A stretch of DNA of 64,000 nucleotides from Anarhynchus alexandrinus (taxonomy: Eukaryota > Chordata > Aves > Charadriiformes > Charadriidae): positions 7,620,007 to 7,684,006 of the forward strand of contig VUYV01000007.1 in the NCBI GenBank assembly GCA_008711295.1. The letters run 5' to 3'. Below the pieces are notes generated by a model. The model did no database searches. It was given only the letters and a program-made list of their open reading frames with translations, and was not told the DNA's origin. This document shows, one piece after another, positions 12,420 to 23,161 of the stretch. The first letter of the stretch is position 1, and every line of letters starts with the position of its first letter. Both the position numbers and the translations under genes were made by a program.

Positions 12420-12730
12420 GTAAAAGCAAAACTTTTCAAGGTCGCGCCCATCGGGTATGACTTTTGCTTCTGACACTACATTTGATATAAAAGAACCAAT
12501 CTTTCTCAAATCTCTCTTCTTTTTTTGTTGGGTCTTTTTTTTTTAGTTGAAAAAAAGACACTGGGCGGCGGCCGAAGCGCTGTTACTCATTTAGCTAAAC
12601 AAAGCATGTGGCTGTTTGTGTAGATATTATTCCTCTGGAAACACTGGTTTTAGTTAATCACCCTGTGACTTCTATTGGATTCTGTGTTTATATACTCGCC
12701 AAAGCCTCTTTCTGGGCCTTTATGACATAA
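12420..12730. promoter_or_regulatory. candidate conserved non-coding element (forkhead-like words)
   Basis: AT-rich block containing the forkhead-like words TAAACAAAG (12,596-12,604) and TGTTTGTG (12,613-12,620). It also has AGTTAATCACCC (12,651), an inverted CCAAT (ATTGG, near 12,676) and a TATA-like TTTATATA near 12,687. Poly-T and poly-A tracts at 12,518-12,557 lie inside. There is no coding frame. I infer a regulatory element from motif density only. Confidence 0.35.
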
Positions 12731-13216
12731 TTTTGAAGTGTTGAAAAATCAGCTTATTCTCTGCCTGCGCGGGCTGATAGTTTGGAGCGGTTTTTTTTCC
12801 CCCGTGAAGAAAATCCTCATAAACCACCTCATTCTTCAAGCAAAAAAACAGCTGGGGAAAAAAAAAAAAAAGAGAGAAAGAAAGGGAGTTTTTCTTGGCT
12901 GGGGAGCAAAGTGGCAACATCCACCTCATTTGATAAGCCAGAGGGAGAAGTGAATAAACCGGTGCCTGGTTTCCATTAGAGCTGTTTAGGAATGATGTGC
13001 CTAAAGAAGCCGGTGCAGGTTGCTTGGTGATTCGGGCTCCTCGTGATGGGCAGGGTCGATACCTCGGCTTCTTGCTGGCGTTACTTTATTCTGCATAAAT
13101 AAGATATTCCCTGAAATGCTGTTTCCTATACCCAAAGTTATTGCCTGCCCCGCTGAGGCTTGCAGAACCACCAGCGGTGACGGGTAGGTGGGTTTTTCTG
13201 CCAACCCAGCCTCGTA
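12731..13216. other. non-coding stretch with homopolymer tracts
   Basis: Contains T8 near 12,790, an A14 tract at about 12,859 and adjacent GA-rich sequence. No gene recognised. It leads directly into the CR1 fragment. Confidence 0.55.
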
Positions 13217-13667
13217 GCGTGTCCAGAGGAGGGCCACGAGGATGATCCGAGGGCTGGAGCACCTCTCCTATGAGGAGAGGCTGAAAGAGTTGGGGCTGTT
13301 CAGCCTGGAGAAGAGAAGGCTCCGGAGAGATCTTATTGCGGCCTTCCAGTCCCTAAAGGGGGCCTACAGGAGAGCTGAGGAAGGACTTTTTACTAGGGCA
13401 TGTAGTGACAGGACAAGGGGGAATGGCTTCAAACTGGAAGAGGGCAGGTTTAGATTGAACATTAGGAAGAAGTTTTTCACTTTGAGGGTGGTGAGGCACT
13501 GGAACAGGTTGCCCAGAGAGGTTGTTGAGGTCCCATCCCTGGAGGTGTTCAAGGCCAGGCTGGACGTGGCCTTGGGCAACCTGGTCTGGTGGGAGGTGTC
13601 CCTGCCTATGGCAGGGGGCTTGGAACTCAATGATCTTCAAGGTCCTTTCCAACCCAAACCATTCTAT
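13217..13667 (+). mobile_element. CR1 LINE retrotransposon, 5'-truncated 3' end
   Basis: A 451-bp copy of the 3' end of a bird CR1 (chicken repeat 1) non-LTR retrotransposon. It begins inside the C-terminal part of the reverse-transcriptase ORF2 (words such as [37 protein letters not shown] and [11 protein letters not shown] can be read in frame from 13,218) and ends at the family terminus AACCCAAACCATTCTAT. Severe 5' truncation is usual for CR1. The reading frame is unbroken, and the codon at 13,587-13,589 is TGG where the copy at 25.3 kb has TAG, so the frame runs on through the 3' UTR into flanking DNA to 13,772. It cannot be autonomous. Confidence 0.95.
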
Positions 13668-16490
13668 CCCACTCGGGGCTCGGGTCAGGCCGTCCCTGCA
13701 AACCAACAGCAAATGGAATTAAAGAGATGCATCTGTTGGCACAGCTTATGCCCAAAGTTTAGGGGTTTGTAGTAAAAGGGCTTTAGAAAAGCTAATAGGA
13801 AATCAAAATGTTTCCATTACTGCTTCATTTCCATTAAAATAGGTTTTGAAAGTCCATAGGCAGCTTTAGGGACATGCACACAGCGGCTTTGGGCTGGCGT
13901 GCCAGAAAAAGAGAGTGAAAATGATGATTAGAATAGGTCAGCTATGGGAAAAACGTTGAGAAAAGCTTTTTACCATTTTGGAGCATTTTCTGCTTTGCAG
14001 GACTTAAAATGCTTTTCCTTCTGTTTGGTGAAATTTGCTTCTAAGGGGGATTTTTGACATTTCCCCCCCCTCTTTTGCCCTTTTTTTGCAGTAGCAGGGG
14101 GGCTGGCAGGAGCATTCGAGGAACCTCCTTGCTTCCACAAGGTTTTCATATTTTATTTTTCCACTATGTAACCTTTTAAAAATTCTTCTAGCATTAGAAA
14201 TATTACGATGTTTCATATTTCCTTGGCCAATCTGGACCCTTTCTGGAGTTCAAGCTGTTTCTTTGAAGCCACAAAAGGCTAAAATGAAACATAAAGAATT
14301 TGCTACCAGAAAGGGTGGAAAACTCCCGCTCCTCCGGGATGTTCGCTGCCGGATTCAGTGGCAAAAAAAGGGGAGGAAAATAAAGAGGGAGAATAAGCCT
14401 ACATTCGGGTCCCAATAAAAACACAGAACATTAAGGCAAAAGGGAAAATTAGAAAAGCTTTACGAATGTTTCAAGAAAGATCAGTCTTTACTGGGTTTCC
14501 TCCTAAGAAGGTCTGAATTTCAAAGGGTTGACCAAGAATAGGCAGGCAGAGACGATGGTTTCTGCCTGTTTTTGCTGAGAAGAAAAGCAAAAGGTGAAAG
14601 CTGTGCTGTGGAAGTGGTGACAAATACGATGTGTTTTTAAGTTCGTGCAATTTTATTGTTTCTGTCTGTTATTGTCTGGCGATGCGAGCTGAAGCAAAGG
14701 CTTTGCTCAGATATATGGTGGAGATGGTGGGATGCAGCTACGACTGAGTCTGTGCCATGGTTGGGACCGTCTCAAGACATCAATAAATAATTTGAAATAG
14801 ATTAGTAATAAAATCGACGGCCAGGCAAAGTTCAGCTCAGCTGGGGTTTAATTCATTTGCTGGAGAGAAAGAGTGAGGCATTTCTGTTTCCTATCACCCC
14901 ACCGCCTGTTTTGGCTATATTTTTATATCAAAGCTGATATAGAGAGTGATTGTAGAGACTTTGAAAAAGGAAAGAGAGCAACTCCGACTCCAATAAACGC
15001 TTCTTATATGGGCTTGGGCAGTTTTGGGGTGTCAGACCGCCCCAGAAATATGGGATGCTAAAATCTTAGAGGATGAATAGAGGGGCCTTTTGGAAGTATC
15101 CTCTTTGCAATGCGTCACTGTCCCTAGGACAGGGGCACACTGTGCCCCTGGGAATTAGTATCCGCGTTCATTATTATCTGTATGTGTATCAATAATTACT
15201 TCCATGTGCAGCCCTGCTCTTTCTGCCGCCTCTTCTTCCTTTTCTGTTTCTCCTACTTACACGTCCCCGCCGAGAGCAGCATTTTTGCTCATATTTCATA
15301 ACTCCTTTTTGCAGCCCTGTGTTGCCCACCAGCCCGGCCGGGCTTTTGGGGTACTGCTCTGTCCCTCTCTGCCGGGATGCTGCTGGGATGCAGTCACCAG
15401 CAGGACAAATTTGGTCCCACCTGGGGCCAGCACGACGTCCACAGGGATTGGCTCTCTGACACATCCCGCAGGCGGGCTGCCAAAGAGCTCAAAAACACCT
15501 ACAAAGCCTTTGCACTGAGATGAAGGAGATAAAAAAGCCATTTCCTCATCATAAATTGGGGGAAATGAGCTGCTGCCTGACCCAGCGTGTTGCTGCGGGC
15601 TGCATGGAGGGGTGCGGGTGAGATGAGGATGGTGGCTGGAGGCGGCTCCTCCTTTCTGGATGTCTTCTACCAACACGTAGGTGAGATGTTTGCCACGCAT
15701 TTGACATGCATCACGGCATAAAAATATATTGCCTTCCATCCAGATGTCTTGGGATTTGCAGAACCCCACACAGGGAGCCCTCACAAAGCACCAGCGTGGG
15801 GCAGTACCTGCACTCCCTGTCCTGCTGGGTCGGCAGCTCCTCGTTTTCTGCCCCTCGATGGTGCTGTCCCCGACTCCCATCCCACAGCTTCAGTTTTTGC
15901 TGCCTCCCATTTGAGGGCAGCTTTACTAGGATTTGCAGGAGAGGCATATTTTTCTTTTTTCATAGCTGAAATAAAAACATGAACAAACGTGAAGATCACC
16001 AAAAAGCCAGTAATGTCCCAGAGCAGCCCCCAGGTCGCTCCGGCTTGCTCCACCTCCTGCAGAAGAGGTTTCTGGTGCTGGTCTCTCTTCTAATATATCA
16101 GAATATTTTGTAGGTTGAGAAGCTCTGGTATCTGTAAGAGGCACAAAACAATGGTCCAGCAGCTCTGCCCCAGAGCCTGGCAGCAGCGTTGCTTTCTCCC
16201 CAGTAGCAGCGTGCTGGTGTGACTTGTTCCTCCCAGCCCAGCTCCCCACCAGCAGAAAGCCAGGTTTCCCTTCGGCTCGAGCTCGGTTAAAAACACACAG
16301 CGTGGTTCCTGGGGGAGAAACAGATGATCCTTCACAAGTGACATCCCCTCCTCTCTCCGACACCTCGTAAATCCCGCTCCTGCTCTGAAGGCTGGTTGCG
16401 AGATGTTGGGGATGTCAGATGTGGCAGCTCCATCACGCCCAGTTTGGGGTTATTGATGCTTTCCCTGTCCTCGGGCAGAGGCGCTCGCCA
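13668..16490. other. non-coding stretch, no gene recognised
   Basis: Mostly AT-rich from 13,740 to 15,150, with motif-bearing but unremarkable sequence and a C-run at 14,062-14,070, then GC-richer from 15,220 to 16,480. The 194-codon minus frame at 15,296-15,880 overlaps several other frames and shows no domain. I see no exon with a matching acceptor and donor that I would defend. Confidence 0.55.
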
Positions 16491-17550
16491 GTACATTCGT
16501 GGCATTCTGGATGTGTAACGGCATTGCCTTGGACGATGGTTTAATTAGTTTCCAAAACGTTTTGTATACAAAAAGTGCTAAGGGCCAAATCTGCTCTTAA
16601 TTACCTTGTTTTGATTTTCCTGGAGCTCGCTTAGGCTGTGACTTGCGGAGCTGAAGGAAGCTGGCGCTCTGCGTTGCTGAGCTTGTTGCATATATCTAAG
16701 GGTGTACGGATGTTCTGACACACACCCAAAAACACACAACCTTCCTGGGGACATCAGGACCCGGGGCTGATGTGCCCAGACCATGTCGTGGTGTGCACAG
16801 GCCACACTTTGCTTTTATTCTTCTCTAAGATCCTGAGGTGGGTCATGAAAGCAATTTCTGTGCTTTTGTCTTTGGTTTCCCAAGTCTTCTCCAGCTCCTC
16901 AGGTTTGACGGTGATGCGATGGATGGGAAAAAAAAAAAGTTCAAGTTCAGGGAGAGGAACTGCAACGCTGCTTTGCCCAAAACAGTCGCAATGGGGTTTT
17001 GTTCCTACTTTTATCTGAATTCTCAGCCGGTCTCGTCCATTCTGTTCCTCCCCAGCCTGTGTGTGCCACACATGCTGACACCATGCAGATGCTGTTGGGA
17101 GATAAGCTGGCATTTTTGGCAAGTTGTGGGTGGGGGGTATTTGTGGAAAGCCTTTGCATTTCAGGGTGGAACTGATACTGCTTGAAAATAGCTCTGGAAA
17201 ATGGCTGCAGTCTCAGCTTGGGACCCGATTTCAGTTCCACTGCTTCTCCAAACCACAGAAATCCACCCGGCGTCTTCATTTTACATCAGCGGGGACTCCG
17301 CTGCTGCAGAGTGTGCACGCCTGTGCTCGTTGGCGGCTATTGGCATGCGGCAAGGCCGGGAGGCAGCCGCCACGCTCCTGCGATCCCCTTCATCCTCCCA
17401 GCAGGGCTCTGGCATCCCCAGCGCTCCGTATCCCAAATAACCCGCCCATCTGGGGTACCAGCTGCCTCCCGAACCAACCCGGGAGCGCTGGGCACCGGGG
17501 GAGGCTGGGGGGAGCGCGTGGCCGGGGGCTGCACGGGCGAGATCGGGCTT
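16491..17550. other. non-coding stretch up to assembly gap
   Basis: 16,530-16,620 is AT-rich with GTATAC and TTAATTA words, then mixed sequence with an A11 tract at about 16,927, then a GC-rich flank before the gap. No gene recognised. Confidence 0.5.
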
Positions 17551-17581
17551 NNNNNNNNNNNNNNNNNNNNNNNNNNNNNNN
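17551..17581. other. assembly gap (31 N)
   Basis: A run of 31 undetermined bases. It is followed immediately by a run of G, suggesting that a G-rich segment defeated sequencing. Apparent open frames through this position are meaningless. Confidence 0.99.
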
Positions 17582-20500
17582 GGGGGGGGGGGCTGGGAGA
17601 AAGAGCAGGTATGGAAACGCAAAGACACAAAGAGGCTTTCTGAGGTTGCCCAGGAAACGGCAATTCTGGAATTTCCTAACTTTGCCTTTGCCACTTTAAT
17701 GTTCCTTTAATAACGTCGGCGGTGCGTTCGCGCGGGTCTGTGCAGTTAGTGGTTTGTGAAGCAGCATCAGTCCCTCGAGCTTGGGGACTGTCAGAGGGTA
17801 GGAAGCCCTGCGTAAACGCGAGCGGTGATGTAGTGTTTGTTACTTTCAGATTTTTTCGTGCAGAAACCTAGAAGCCAGAGGATTGAACCTATAAGCGCTT
17901 TAAATGAACAGTTTATGGGTGGAAATCCTGCCTCCTGAGGCTACCGTTGCTTTTTTAAAGGGGATCAGTTTGGAGATTATCGTGTCTTTGAAAGGAAAAA
18001 AAAAAAAGAAAAAACTGATTCAACTTGCTGTTGAGCCCCTCAAATCAAATCACATAAACCCGTTCCACATCTCCCTTCTGGCCCGTGTCGCTGGAGCAAA
18101 GCCCTGATGACCCCCAACAGATGCCCGGCATGGTGCATCCGTATGGAGCTCAGGGAGCCCCTTCGGGCGAAGCACAGCACAGGGCGGTGGGGGAGAGAAG
18201 GCTCTCGGCTGCTAAAAATGTTTTCTGAGGGCGAAATCCTGTGCGGGGCTGAGCCAGACCCTTTCGGTGACGCCGTCCCAGTCCATCTGCGCCTGGCCGT
18301 TGCGTTAGGTCCTGCCAAAGGCTGAGCTGGAGGCTCACGCGCTTTCTGCTTTGCTTCTCGCTGGCACGCGCCTTCTGTTCTTTTTATGTTTTTTGTTGTG
18401 AGCAATCATGATTTGCACGTTAATATAATATCATGATGATAATCTGGCAGCGGGCAAAGCTGGATGCAGCATAGGAAAGTTCCTTCGTCTCCTGTTTCCA
18501 TTTTTCTTGGAAGGGAGGGCAGCGCGAGAGGCGGCGGCCGAGGCACGATGGGCTTGAACCCGACGGCCAGATTTCTGGCCGAAGCCCTGGATCCAGCAGC
18601 CTAAAGCAGGGAAAAGGATTTATTCCCGATTGTAGGCTTTGGCACAGAGGCCGCGGTTGCGATAGGTGCTGGCTGGACCACTCCGGAGGAGGATTCCCCT
18701 CCAGCCGCAGGTACAGCACCGCAGCGGCAGCGTCGGGTGCTGCAGCTCATCCCTACCAGTGGCCGGATCTGGACCCGGGATGGGGAGAGGCACAGAGCAG
18801 AGGAATGAGCGCAGAAAACAGCCCCCGCAGCAGAAATGCGGCTCCCCCAGCCTCGGCAGTGGTACCCCGAACGCTGCGATACTCGCTGGGTCCCGCAAAG
18901 CCCCAGCTGCCGGAGGCAGGGGATTCACGGAGGTTTGCGGGTTCACGTAGAATAAAAATGATGTAACTGGAAACCTGAAAAAAATGCTGTCAGAGGGAGG
19001 ATAGAGACTAGAATAGAAAATCAAGTAGGTTTTTTTCAGTCTAATTATTTTTAAGTCAGTATTGCTTCATATTTCGAAATCTGACTCAGGACTTTCGCAT
19101 ACTTGAGGCTGGCAAGGCTGGCTGCGGTACAAAAATGTTTGCCTCCAAGAAAGCCTGGCAGAACATGGGATTTGCAGAAAAAAAAAAAAAAAACCCAAAC
19201 AAAAAATCAAGCTAATCCCTTTTCTATTTTCTGTAGCTTTTACCGATCTGCTCCCCCTCGATCTGTCTCACTTCTTTGTATCGCCCGTCTAGGTACGTTA
19301 CGGATCTGAATTGCCTCCCAGCAATTAGGCTGAGTTAAAATTCTTTCCTGACCTTGGGTTTATCAAGTTCCTTTCTCAGGTTTGGCATGTGTCAGGCTGC
19401 TAAAAACAAAAAAAAAAAAAAAAANAAATCCCACATGCCGCAACTCGTTGCCGGAGCCTTCGGGGCAGGGGGGGAAGCTGGAGCAGGTGGGACTGGAAAC
19501 AATGGTGGAGGCAGAAGATGCTCACGTGAAACCGCAGAGCCGCGGGCTGTTAGAAAATTCAGCGGTAGCAGACGAAAAAGGAGGGGTTTGGCGGGCAGCC
19601 ACCGCCCGCAGCCGCTCGCGAGCTGCGTGGAGGTACCTGCCCTTTCGGCTCAGCCTTTGCAGCCGTGTGCCGATGAAGCGCCGACGGTGGCTTCCCGCTC
19701 TGCCTCGCCGCTCCGCCCTAGGAAGCGCAGAAGCCCTTGCCTGGTCCGCAGATGGGGCAGGCATGTGTCCTAGCAGACGAATATTTTTTTCCAAATATTT
19801 CCCAGGTGGTGTTTCTGGTAGCGACTGGGACCGGTTTGCCCCTGAGGAAGGGAGCCTTGGGATTTTCCAGCTGCCTGCGGTTGATGCCCGCGCAGAGATG
19901 CAGCCGACAGCAGCAGCGTCCCAAACGAGATGACAATCCGGCAGCGGTCGGATGCCGGGGCGGGATGAACGTCTCGTCTTTGTATGGTTCAAATCATGTT
20001 TATATCTGGAAAAAATAAAGCAAAATTGGGGCAGTGCCGTGGGATTTGGCTGCTGCCTTGTAAGGCTGAGTCGTCGCTTTAGGTCTGTGGGTCCCTGAGC
20101 CCAGCCAGGTCCTTACGGCATGTGGCTTCTTACAAGAGAGGAGCACTTGGGACAGGGGGAATATTTATTAGGAATAAAATAACCAGGCAGCAGAGGATGC
20201 AAAATTGGCCCCAGGAGCCCGTCTAAACCTGGTATTTTTTAGAAGGACTTTGCCCTGTGTGGTGGGAGGCGTCCTCTTTTCATGCGATGGAACAGACCCC
20301 CCCATCTCCCACCCCACAAAACCCACCGGCGCTTTCCCTTGAGGCCACGCTAGGTGAGATTTGTAAGTGAAAACGCCTCATCTGACCAAACTTTAAATTT
20401 TCATTTCCTTTGTAAAATTGGAAAATAACTAGGTTTTTATTAGAAATCAAAAGTTCTGACCTAGCACTGTTCTCAAGCACTGAGTTTTCACTCAGCGGTG

Positions 20501-20960
20501 TTGCTGTTGTATGTGTCAAAAAGGAGCAAAAATTCCAAACCAAACCTTTAAAAAATATCCCAGAAATGGCTTTTTTTGGCTGGATTTCTCCCGCGAGCTC
20601 AGTCCAAGCTGGCAAGAAGGCGGGGAGGATCTGCTTGAGAAGTATGGATGTGGGCGAGCGCCGGAGCAAGGAGAAGACCTGGAAAGTTTGGGTATACTTG
20701 GAGGAAAGCAGCTTTTTGGGGTCATGTATAGAGGGAAAAGCAACTTCTTCATGGGGTTCAAATGAATCTGAAGGCTCATAAACTCAATGGGCCAAGATGC
20801 TGGTTAAGAAATCATAAAATTCTTCTTGCCTTAGTGGTTAATAAGCCCATAAATAAACCCTTCTCCCCGCTACGGTCGGCGAGCGAAGACAAATGTCTTC
20901 GAAAGATGCATTTTCTCCACTTTGCGCTGGAAGATTTCTATTTTACAGCTCGGGCCAGCC
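17582..20960. other. non-coding stretch, CpG-rich around 19.5-19.9 kb
   Basis: 17,600-17,720 and 18,950-19,090 are AT-rich, repeat-free blocks. 19,490-19,930 is CpG-rich and has overlapping frames on both strands (183 and 156 codons), the pattern expected from stop-poor GC-rich DNA. A-tracts occur at 17,997-18,007 and 19,180-19,193, and an A-tract with a single undetermined base sits at 19,425. No gene recognised. Confidence 0.5.
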
Positions 20961-20962
20961 AC

Positions 20963-21016
20963 AAAAAAAAAAAAACGTTTGTTTTTTTTTTTTTTTCCCC
21001 TTTCTCCCCCCTTTAG
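20963..21016. other. A-tract / T-tract inverted pair and pyrimidine tract
   Basis: An A13 run ends at 20,975 and is followed after CGTTTG by a T15 run (20,982-20,996), so the strand can fold into an A:T hairpin. The pyrimidine tract continues through C4, TTT and CTCCCCCCTTT to an AG at 21,015-21,016. This would be a very strong splice-acceptor context for whatever follows. Confidence 0.6.
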
Positions 21017-21290
21017 TTTCTATTGCTTTGGAGGGCTACAATAGTCGAAAGCTTTTAAATGAAATTATACCACCAGTGGGAGAAGATCCAAGCGGATTGT
21101 GCCAAGCTCTGTACAAACAGCCCAGCAGACTCGAACTACTCCAGGCTGCATAATGGAAATCACCCATGTTGGCCGATAATCTGCGCATGATTCACGCTCT
21201 GGCAAAACGTGTTGTAACTGTAGGTGTCAGTTAAAGTCAGGCCCTTAAAGCTATTTTAACACGCTCCTTTTTAATGTAATTTCCTTTGTT
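21017..21290 (+). other. candidate terminal exon or conserved non-coding block
   Basis: Directly after a 37-base pyrimidine tract ending in AG, one frame stays open for 45 codons (21,019-21,150) and ends with TAA at 21,151-21,153. The peptide has ordinary composition (short parts: LEGYNSRKLLNEII, GEDPSGLCQALYK, QPSRLELLQ) and I do not recognise its family. The sequence stays repeat-free and AT-rich to about 21,290, and an ATTAAA occurs near 21,307. It could be a last coding exon, a non-coding exon, or a conserved element that happens to be open. The frame also continues upstream without a stop, so openness alone is weak evidence. Confidence 0.25.
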
Positions 21291-23100
21291 TTTAACGGGA
21301 GTATTCATTAAAAAGCTGCCAGAAAAAGAGGAAGGGGAGAGCTAGCACGGCTCTTGGTTTTTGAAAATGCTGGGAGGTGGCTTTTCTCCAAGGCCTGAGC
21401 CCATGCAGAGTCTATCAGGCGGCGATGCGATGCACTGAGATGCAGGAATGATGCCTTGGCCAGAGCCGGCTCCGCGGCACCTGCCTGGATGGTGGCATTT
21501 TCCACCCACGGAGGACAACTCATTTCTTAGGGCATCGCGGTTATAAAGAATTGCTATGGTTGTTAATGCTGGGCTGCTCTTTGCTGGGATGTAGGAGCCA
21601 GAAGAGGTGGCTTTTCCCAAAGCATCGATGCCGGAGCCTTGCTCCGGCACCCGCCGTGCTCTAAGCCCATCGCTGGCTCTGGTGACTCCAGGAGGCAATT
21701 TGCACCCGTTAAATGTTATGGCCGGGCTTAAGTGCTTTGCAAAGCTGGGTCTGGGTGGGCATCAGGGTCCCTTTTTCTTCAAAGAAAACGGATCTTAGAG
21801 GCCAGCGATGAAAATCGAGGTGCTCTCTGTGTTATTTTTTTAAGATCACATCTCTCCGGCTGCCTGGAGGATATTATTGTGCCCGAACACCGGGAGCTAA
21901 GAGAGGGGAGGCAGCCGATGGGAAATCCCTGGGAAACAAAACAAAGGGAAAGATGAGAGTCCTGAGAAATCCAGCCTGTCCCTTAACGAAGCAGTGCAAA
22001 CGGAAGGGAAATTGTAGCCGGAACAGTTTTTGTAAAAGGGAAAAGGAAGGACACAGCAGCGGGCTGCTGCACGGATCCTGCCCGGCTTCCCTGCGCCGCT
22101 TACCTCGGGGACTGAAGGGAAACGCATCCTAAAATACCTGGAACCTTTCAAAACATTTCAAATTCCCGCTCGGGAATGGGAGCACCCTCGGTTTCTTTTG
22201 ACAGTGCTAAAAAGCCACAATAATTGAGATGGATTTGCTGTGGATGAGGTATCGTGCTCACTCTGAAACAGGTTTTTCACACAGCTTTTCAGCTCATCAA
22301 GCCTCAAGTTTTTGCTCCGAGTTAACCTCAGAGTGCTTTTCCCCTCCAGGTTCACTGGAATTTGCAATGAACCAAAAAAAAAATCCGTTATTTTTCCAGC
22401 CCCCACCTAAGACTGGGATGATTTACTGGGTTAGCGAAGTGCCGAGCGGCGGTTCTTGTGCTGGAAAAGTCACCTTTCTCCATGGGAATGGGGTTTCTCA
22501 GCAGATATTGGTAAGAGCAGCAAATCTCCGTTGGTTTATTAGTTTGTGCTGGTTTTGCCTTGGGATCGGCACCTCCCCGGCTGCTCCCGGGGCTCGTGCT
22601 GGGTCCTGGAGCTGCTCTTGCCGTGCAGGATCTCGCGTCGCCCCTCGGAGATGGTATTTGCTTCACTAACACGTTCATAAGCATGATGCAGGTTCGGGTA
22701 AGCAGGATGGGAGAGGGGATCGTGTCTGCTTTGCTGGGTAGGAAATAATCTGTCTGCAGGTGTTTGCAAACTCTCTTCGCTCTTGTCTGAGACTGCGAAA
22801 AAAGTAGTTGCTGTATTGCTCCTCACTCATCCACTGCAAATCGTCAAAAATAGCACTCCAGCAAAACGAAAAATACACACAATAAATAAAAATATATAAC
22901 TATATTGTGCAAAACAAAATATACAACTTTTCCAAGCGTTCCCCCATCACAGACTGGTGAACGTCCAGCCAACCTCCAGCGGTAGCCCTATGGCAACACA
23001 CTGCTGCCCAAGGTGATGGGGGGTAACAAACCCTGGCATGGGAGAGGGGAAAAAGGGAGTTCACAGCTTCCAAAGCGGGATGAATATCTGAAGAAAATTG
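21291..23100. other. non-coding stretch, no gene recognised
   Basis: Mixed-composition DNA with no recognised repeat. 22,180-22,450 is AT-rich and element-like, and 22,850-22,930 is very A/T-rich. The frames present on both strands lack domains. Confidence 0.5.
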
Positions 23101-23161
23101 TTCTGTGACTGCTGAAATACGTGCTTAGATNTTCTGTGACTGCTGAAATAGGTGCTTATCG
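23101..23161. repeat. 30-bp direct duplication flanking a single N
   Basis: The 30 bases before the N at 23,131 (starting TTCTGTGACTGCTGAAATA) reappear directly after it with one mismatch in about the first 27 bases. Two identical ends around a placeholder base are the signature of two contigs that overlap but were not merged, so this is probably an assembly artefact and not a biological repeat. Confidence 0.8.

Noticed and set aside
11868..12509. 213-codon minus-strand frame
   Set aside because: CpG-rich DNA and competing frames on both strands. The translated residues show no family resemblance.
13242..13772. 176-codon protein-like frame
   Set aside because: It is the ORF2 tail of a CR1 retrotransposon read through its 3' UTR, not a host gene.
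17337..17699. Open frames crossing the 31-N gap
   Set aside because: The gap supplies no stop codons, so the openness is artificial.
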